64,000 nt of DNA from Alphaproteobacteria bacterium (GTDB taxonomy: Bacteria; Pseudomonadota; Alphaproteobacteria; Micavibrionales; Micavibrionaceae): the NCBI GenBank assembly GCA_009995595.1, contig JAACPE010000001.1, positions 372,001 through 436,000 of the forward strand, read 5' to 3'. The position numbers were made by a program, and so were the translations under genes. Below the pieces are notes generated by a model. It worked only from the letters and a program-made list of their open reading frames with translations. It made no database searches and was not told where the DNA came from. Of this stretch, positions 59,092 to 64,000 are shown one piece after another. Every line of letters starts with the position of its first letter. Position 1 is the first letter of the stretch.

Positions 59092-60951
59092 ATGTCATCT
59101 TATGAAATAACACCTTTACTCCCTAGTTTTAAAAAGATATCGGGCGTCTCAATGGCCGCCTTATGTTCTGTTTTTATTTTAACGGGTTGCGAGCTTGCCA
59201 ATAGCTACACCAAGCAAGATCGTGAAAAAGGCATGGAGTTTCAAGATTACCGCGATGCGCTAGCGCCTCGCTTGCCGGAAGTTGATACGGCTGATTTAAA
59301 TGATCAAAATGATATTCCACCCTTAAAGCCTTACGTATCATCACCTGATGGCAATTTACGTTCTATGCCAATTGTTTCTGTGTCTTTGAACCAGACTGTA
59401 CCGCTTAAAGACGCACTCTATGAGATTGCAGAGCAGGCTGAATATGACGTGGAAATCGACCCGCGTATTCGTGGCTCTATTATCTTTACCGCGCGCAATA
59501 AGCCACTCGATGTTGTGATGGAGCGCATTTCTGATATTGCTGGTCTTCGTTATAAGATGGAAGAAGACTTTATGCGTATCGAACTAGATACGCCTTACCA
59601 TAAAATTTATAGAATTAATTATCTTAACATAATCCGTGAAAATTCAGGTTCTGTTGGGAACGATATATCTGTTGTGTCAGGGGAAGGGGGAGATACAGGG
59701 TCTAATTTTAGAGCAAATAACACAAGTAAATCAGACTTTTGGGCAGAGTTAAACGGGAACTTAACCCAAATTTTAGAATCAAACCGTGATGCCAATAGGC
59801 TCTTAAGCTCTAGAACGCCTCAGGTCACTGCTGTTACAGCTGTTGATCAAGGTCAAATTCAGCCTGTCCTTATCACCGAAGGTGACGTTACAACGGGCGA
59901 AGGGGCTGAGGTTCAGGTTCAGGCACCTAATGTTCAGCTTCAGGTTGGTGTTATGGATGATGAGGAGGATACAGAAACAACTCCAACAAATGATCCTTTT
60001 GCTGCGCGTTTTTCTATTAACCAGCAGGCAGGCGTGGTCTCTGTTTTTGCACCACAGCGTTTACATAAACAAGTTGCTGATTATTTGAATGAAATTGAGC
60101 AATCTGTTAGTTCACAAGTTTTAATAGAAGCAAAGGTTCTGGAAGTAACACTGGATGACCGTTTTGCAGCTGGTATTGACTGGTCTCAGGCTTTTTCTGG
60201 GGCAAAGGGTGTTATTGGTTTTGATACACCTGGCGCGCTTGTCCGCGGTGTAATTGATCCTTTACCTACGCCAAACTCAAACTTTAATGCGTCGTTTGAT
60301 TTTGGAGATATCCAGCCTGTTGTTGATGCTATCTCAAGATTTGGAACAGTGTCTGCTTTATCTAGTCCTCGTTTGACGGTATTAAATAATCAAACTGCTG
60401 TTATGAACGTCGCTGAGAACGTTGTTTACTTTGAAATTGAATCTGAACTTGAAACTGGTGATGTTGGTGGGCCGCAAAGAACATTTTCAACGACCGCTAA
60501 GACTATTCCTGAAGGTGTTCTTATTAATGTCCAACCCTCTGTTGATAGGGACCGTCAGGTCATATCACTTGCATTAAGACCAACGGTTACAACAGTTACT
60601 GATTTTGTTGAAGACCCTAACCCTGATTTGGCTTTAGCAGGTGTGATATCGCTTGTTCCACAGGTGAATGTCCAAGAAATAGATTCAGTTGTGAATTTGA
60701 ACAATGGCCAGGCCATTATTATGGGTGGCTTGATGCAAGACAAGACAACTGCGGGGCAGGGTGGTGTCCCGATTGTTTCAGAAATCCCTATTTTTGGAAG
60801 TCTTTTCAAAAATAAGTCTGACGAGATTGAAAAAACAGAACTCGTTATTTTGTTAAAAGCTACGATTGTCGAAGGCGGAAACACCGTTCATAACACCGAC
60901 AAAGATTTGTACCGTGAATTTTCACGTGATCGTCGTCCTTTTAAACTTTAA
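59092..60951 (+). CDS. Type IV pilus (MSHA-type) secretin MshL/PilQ
   Basis: 619 residues. The N-terminus (SGVSMAALCSVFILTGCELA) has a lipoprotein-like signal with lipobox LTGC near residue 36, as in MshL; the start is about 15 residues earlier than usual and lacks a good ribosome binding site. An STN/N0-like domain is at about 100-165 (LKDALYEIAEQAEYDVEIDP). An insertion rich in Gln, Asp and Thr precedes the secretin domain: VLIEAKVLEVTLDDRFAAGI, VSALSSPRLTVLNNQTAVMN and IIMGGLMQDKTTAGQGGVPI, then SEIPIFGSLFKNKSDEIE. It forms the outer-membrane channel for the pilus. Confidence 0.92.
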   Translation: MSSYEITPLLPSFKKISGVSMAALCSVFILTGCELANSYTKQDREKGMEFQDYRDALAPRLPEVDTADLNDQNDIPPLKPYVSSPDGNLRSMPIVSVSLNQTVPLKDALYEIAEQAEYDVEIDPRIRGSIIFTARNKPLDVVMERISDIAGLRYKMEEDFMRIELDTPYHKIYRINYLNIIRENSGSVGNDISVVSGEGGDTGSNFRANNTSKSDFWAELNGNLTQILESNRDANRLLSSRTPQVTAVTAVDQGQIQPVLITEGDVTTGEGAEVQVQAPNVQLQVGVMDDEEDTETTPTNDPFAARFSINQQAGVVSVFAPQRLHKQVADYLNEIEQSVSSQVLIEAKVLEVTLDDRFAAGIDWSQAFSGAKGVIGFDTPGALVRGVIDPLPTPNSNFNASFDFGDIQPVVDAISRFGTVSALSSPRLTVLNNQTAVMNVAENVVYFEIESELETGDVGGPQRTFSTTAKTIPEGVLINVQPSVDRDRQVISLALRPTVTTVTDFVEDPNPDLALAGVISLVPQVNVQEIDSVVNLNNGQAIIMGGLMQDKTTAGQGGVPIVSEIPIFGSLFKNKSDEIEKTELVILLKATIVEGGNTVHNTDKDLYREFSRDRRPFKL

Positions 60952-60976
60952 GTGATAAAAAGAAATAGTATTAGTA

Positions 60977-61753
60977 ATGTCCAAAAACCTTATCCTCTAT
61001 GTCTTAACGGCAGCTTTACGAGATAAGGTTTTTATTTCTTTTGCTCTTATGGCGGCGGTGAGTGTCAGTCTTTCTATATTTTTGGGAAGTTCCGCCGTTT
61101 TGGAAAAAGATCAATTTTCCGCTGTTTTTGCGGCAAGTGGTTTACGCTTTGCTTCAGTGCTCGCCCTTATCCTTTTTGTTGTCTTTTATGTCCGTCGTTC
61201 ATTTGAGACCCGTGATGTTGAATACATGCTGACAAAGCCTGTATCACGTTTGGGTTTTGTTATGTCTCATACTGTTGCTTTCATTATCTTGTGCCTTTTT
61301 GCAACAATCCTTGTGTCAGGATCTTTGTATTTTATGATCCCCTCGGTGACGGAGGGGGTTGGTAGCTTGAGCGGCTATATATTTTGGTGCATGAGCTTGC
61401 TTATTGAGCTATGCATCATGACCAGCGTCGCCTTATTTTTTGCATTAGTCTTAAACAGCGCGGTATCCGCCTCTCTCATTACAATTGCCTTTTATGTCCT
61501 CGCGCGTTTAATGGGGCAGATATTAGGAATTATTGAAGCCGTAGGTCAGGGCGGCATTTATAAGCTTCTTGAGCAGGTCATGCTCGTGATTTCTATGTTT
61601 ATTCCGCGCCTTGATTTGATGGGGCAATCCTCATGGATATTATATGGGCTTGATGAGAATGTTAATCTGGCGTTTATACTGATACAGGGCGCTGTTTTTT
61701 GTTTCCTAATTTTTGCCGCAACAATGGTTGATTTTGTCCGTAAGCAGTTCTGA
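60977..61753 (+). CDS. ABC-2 type transporter permease (PilI-like position)
   Basis: 258 residues with six hydrophobic segments: VFISFALMAAVSVSLSIFLG, FASVLALILFVVFYVRRSF, VMSHTVAFIILCLFATILVS, FWCMSLLIELCIMTSVALFF, SLITIAFYVLARLMGQILGI and LIQGAVFCFLIFAATMVDF. The layout, with FETRDVEYMLTKPVSRLGFV after the second segment, fits ABC-2/GldF/NosY permeases. It has no ATPase next to it; the ATPase at 54164 in the same cluster is the natural partner. The next gene starts inside its stop codon (TGATG). The substrate is unknown. Confidence 0.78.
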   Translation: MSKNLILYVLTAALRDKVFISFALMAAVSVSLSIFLGSSAVLEKDQFSAVFAASGLRFASVLALILFVVFYVRRSFETRDVEYMLTKPVSRLGFVMSHTVAFIILCLFATILVSGSLYFMIPSVTEGVGSLSGYIFWCMSLLIELCIMTSVALFFALVLNSAVSASLITIAFYVLARLMGQILGIIEAVGQGGIYKLLEQVMLVISMFIPRLDLMGQSSWILYGLDENVNLAFILIQGAVFCFLIFAATMVDFVRKQF

Positions 61754-62481
61754 TGCAAAAAAATCACAAGACACTTTATTATCTCATATTTGTTTTTGCT
61801 TTGTTTTTGAATGTCAGCTTTTGGGTCTATTCAAAAACAGTTCAGACAAAATGGGCCAACGTGCCGCCCGTCCCAAAATCGGAAAGCGCCACCATGATGG
61901 CATTATCTGATAAGCAGCTTGCATATCGTGGGTATAATACGATGCTTCAAAATATAGGGAGCACAGGGGGGTATGTCGCATCACTTTTGGACTATAATTA
62001 TGCTGATCTAAAGCAGTGGTTTTTTCTGCTCGATCATCTCGACCCTGTCTCTGATGTGACACCTTTTCTTGCTTCTTATTATTATGGCGCTGTAAAGGAT
62101 AGTAAAAAACTTGACCATGTTCTGGATTATCTTGCGATTGTAGGAACGCGTGATTTTGGCAATAAATGGCGCTGGCTAGGGCATGGTGTATTTATTGCCC
62201 GCCATATTCAAAAAGATAATGTGCGGGCTTTAGAGCTGGCCAATATATTGGCTGCAAACCAAAACCCTGATATTGGTATTTGGGCAAAACAAATGCCCGC
62301 AATTATTCAGCAATCAGAAGGTAATACTGAAGAAGCTTATAAGATCATGATTAATCTGATCCAAGATAGCTCAGAAACCCTCCATCCTAATGAAATCAAC
62401 TACATGGTCGATTACATCTGTAATACCATTTTAAAAGAGGACACGACCCTTCAAAAGCCTGATTTTTGTGATAATCTATAA
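61753..62481 (+). CDS. Membrane-anchored helical-repeat protein of the pilus cluster
   Basis: 242 residues. One N-terminal membrane segment (LYYLIFVFALFLNVSFWVYS) leaves about 210 residues in the periplasm. These are helical and probably form TPR-like hairpins: QLAYRGYNTMLQNIGSTGGY, GNKWRWLGHGVFIARHIQKD and NVRALELANILAANQNP with GNTEEAYKIMINLIQ. Two Cys lie at the end (DYICNTILKEDTTLQKPDFC) and could form a disulfide. No family recognised. Its start overlaps the permease stop (TGATG), so the two are coupled; a periplasmic partner of the ABC transporter, comparable in position to PilG of M. xanthus, is possible but unproven. Confidence 0.62.
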   Translation: MQKNHKTLYYLIFVFALFLNVSFWVYSKTVQTKWANVPPVPKSESATMMALSDKQLAYRGYNTMLQNIGSTGGYVASLLDYNYADLKQWFFLLDHLDPVSDVTPFLASYYYGAVKDSKKLDHVLDYLAIVGTRDFGNKWRWLGHGVFIARHIQKDNVRALELANILAANQNPDIGIWAKQMPAIIQQSEGNTEEAYKIMINLIQDSSETLHPNEINYMVDYICNTILKEDTTLQKPDFCDNL

Positions 62482-62483
62482 AA

Positions 62484-63563
62484 ATGTTTGAGTTTTTAAA
62501 CACGGTTAATGTTCAATTCACGGGGCGTGAAATTCTCTCTTTAATTGGTTTATCACAATGCGTGTATATTTTGGTCTATATGCTGTCGCGCGTAGGTCAT
62601 AAAATTCAGGCGTTAATTCCTATTTTATTCTTCTTTTCCCTTGGCGCGGCTTTCTTCCTTGATGTGGCAGAGCGGTATTGGGGACCCTATTTATCTTATT
62701 ATGGCGATCTTAATTGGTTTTTTTGGTCTTCTTTACCACCGCTCAGCGTTTTATTAATTGTTCAGATTGCAAATATGCGAAAATTACCAAGCTGGCCCTT
62801 TTTTTTAATCCTCGCCTTTTTGCCAATCGGCTATATTGCCGCAAAATCTATGGTTACGGCGGAATCTGAATGCGTTGATGATGTGTGTTTGGCATTTTTT
62901 GAATGGCTGATGATTGGCTCTGTTATTATTGGATCTATTTGCTTACTGTCAATTTGGCTAAAAAGAGGCTTACTCGCTACTATTCAAAAGCAAAAACGCG
63001 GTAAAGAGCGTTTATGGCTGACAATATTTTTAATTATTCTCAATGTCATCTTACTAACGAGCGTGAGTGCTAATGCCTATGGTTTAATTATTTTGTCAGA
63101 ATTGGTGAGTATTCGCACGATTTTAGGGTTTGCGTTTGTTTATTTAGCATCCACTTCGCTCTTTCGGATTTATCCGCTCACTCTTAATTTTAAAAAGGTA
63201 AATATGAGTGGCAGTTTGAATGAATCAGAGATTGCCTATGCCAAAAAAATTATGGATTTATTGGAGATAGAAAAAATTTACCAAGAACCCAGCTATGGAC
63301 GATCCCATTTAGCAGCAGAAATTGGGGTGACAGAATCATCTTTATCCAAAATTGTGAACGGATATTTCGAAAAAACAGTCCCGCAACTTTTAAACACTTA
63401 CAGAATAAAAGATGCAAAGCAATTATTGCTTCAAACTGATGCTGATTTAGGTGTCATAAGCAAAGAAGCTGGCTTTAACTCCATATCAACTTTTAATAGA
63501 TATTTCAAAGAGTTAGAAGGCGTTTCTCCCAGCGTTTATCGTCAATCAAAACAGGGGCAATAG
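62484..63563 (+). CDS. Membrane-bound AraC-family transcriptional regulator
   Basis: 359 residues. The first 230 hold about seven membrane segments: EILSLIGLSQCVYILVYML, LIPILFFFSLGAAFFLDV, FFWSSLPPLSVLLIVQIA, FFLILAFLPIGYIAAKSM, WLMIGSVIIGSICLLSIW, LTIFLIILNVILLTSVSANA and TILGFAFVYLASTSLFRI. The C-terminal 110 residues are an AraC-type double helix-turn-helix: YGRSHLAAEIGVTESSLSKI as the first and ADLGVISKEAGFNSISTFNR as the second, then YFKELEGVSPSVYRQ. It would sense a membrane or periplasmic signal and bind DNA directly. It lies 240 bases before the pilin gene, an obvious candidate target. Confidence 0.85.
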   Translation: MFEFLNTVNVQFTGREILSLIGLSQCVYILVYMLSRVGHKIQALIPILFFFSLGAAFFLDVAERYWGPYLSYYGDLNWFFWSSLPPLSVLLIVQIANMRKLPSWPFFLILAFLPIGYIAAKSMVTAESECVDDVCLAFFEWLMIGSVIIGSICLLSIWLKRGLLATIQKQKRGKERLWLTIFLIILNVILLTSVSANAYGLIILSELVSIRTILGFAFVYLASTSLFRIYPLTLNFKKVNMSGSLNESEIAYAKKIMDLLEIEKIYQEPSYGRSHLAAEIGVTESSLSKIVNGYFEKTVPQLLNTYRIKDAKQLLLQTDADLGVISKEAGFNSISTFNRYFKELEGVSPSVYRQSKQGQ

Positions 63564-63803
63564 TCACTGCGTTATTCTGGCTGCTCAAAACGTCATTTTG
63601 ACCAAACAGCCCTAAAAACTTCATATTCCGTTAAGATTTAAAACGATATGATTGAATTTGGAAGAAAAAATTAAAGCTTTGTAATTTGGTGGTTTACCTG
63701 TATTTTGTTCGCAGAGTTATTCTACTCAATCTTTCCAAACTATTTAGGCTTTAAATTCTAATCTGGGTCTAATTTAATCTTTTATTAACTTTAGGAGAAA
63801 ACT

Positions 63804-64000
63804 ATGAATACATTACAACCAAGAAAAAGCGAGGCAGGTTTTACACTCGTGGAATTGGCTATCGTTATGGTTATTATCGGTCTGTTGATCGGTGGTATCT
63901 TAAAAGGGCAAGAACTTATCGGTAACGCCAAAATCACATCCCAAATTGCTCAGGTCAACGCTATTGAAGGATCAATGTCTGGATTTAGAGATAAATACGG
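63804..64000 (+). CDS. Type IV pilin (C-terminus cut by window edge)
   Basis: 65 codons are visible from the ATG at 63804, with TAGGAGAAA six bases upstream. The leader MNTLQPRKSEAG ends in Gly, with cleavage expected before Phe, and the mature protein opens FTLVELAIVMVIIGLLIGGI: Phe at +1 and Glu at +5 as required for type IV pilins. KGQELIGNAKITSQIAQVNA then follows, typical of MSHA/PilA-like major or minor pilins. The 240 bases upstream contain no other feature I can support; TTGACC at 63598 has only a poor -10 partner. A prepilin peptidase with an intact A24 domain is needed to process it but is not in the window. Confidence 0.93.
   Translation, partial: MNTLQPRKSEAGFTLVELAIVMVIIGLLIGGILKGQELIGNAKITSQIAQVNAIEGSMSGFRDKY

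Noticed and set aside
1-64000. CRISPR arrays, insertion sequences, prophage or attachment sites
   Set aside because: No regularly spaced repeats, transposase or integrase genes, or phage structural genes were seen; the two tRNA genes have no flanking partial copies that I could find.

Overview
The window reads as chromosomal DNA of a Gram-negative alphaproteobacterium with a fairly AT-rich genome. Supporting context: a carA / yqeY-like / dnaG / rpoD neighbourhood, an Lrp-greA-carB neighbourhood, a DUF3126 gene, a non-canonical glutamyl-tRNA synthetase with HAGN instead of HIGH, ornithine-lipid-type acyltransferases and a lipid A core block (lpxL-like, lpxK, waaA). The type IV pilus cluster at the right end and the many secreted proteins would suit a surface-attached or predatory lineage such as Micavibrio relatives, but that placement is inference only.

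Layout. 1-2.6 kb: ELM1-family gene (cut by the window edge), Lrp regulator, greA with an attenuator-like leader, a secreted NTF2-like protein. 2.6-12 kb: carB and carA separated by an integral-membrane spermidine-synthase-like gene and a bicarbonate module (SbtA transporter, SbtB PII-like protein, beta carbonic anhydrase); carA, a small helical gene, the anhydrase and sbtA form one tight minus-strand operon. 12-18 kb: yqeY-like, dnaG, rpoD (with a long lysine-rich N-terminal extension), an O-antigen-ligase-like gene, tRNA(CAU). 18-28 kb: a NaChBac-type sodium channel, a CHAP lipoprotein, GST, pirin, a DUF4197 lipoprotein, rpsD, two paralogous trypsin-like proteases with SH3-like tails, an M48 protease, two YbjQ-family proteins, TrmJ-like methyltransferase. 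28-38 kb: gltX, nadE, class II DAHP synthase, glutathione reductase and lipid A genes. 38-48 kb: envelope and secreted genes, including a three-gene paralogous set with an M23 peptidase, ornithine-lipid acyltransferases, a tyrosine phosphatase, and a three-gene envelope operon with a six-cysteine Gly/Ser repeat; tRNA-Arg(ACG).

48-64 kb is one long plus-strand type IV pilus (MSHA/T2SS-like) cluster: assembly ATPase, platform protein, PilM-PilN fusion, PilO-like and PilP-like proteins, an ABC ATPase, a TPR protein, a prepilin-peptidase N-terminal domain without its protease half, two PilT-type retraction ATPases, a secretin, an ABC permease plus membrane partner, a membrane-bound AraC regulator and a type IV pilin running off the edge.

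Cross-cutting signals: several accessory genes have a -10 box directly before their start codon and no ribosome binding site (leaderless pattern), and four of eight convergent gene pairs interlock their stop codons in a 4-base TTAA/TTAG overlap. I found no CRISPR array, insertion sequence or clear prophage, and no gene-free stretch over 300 bases.
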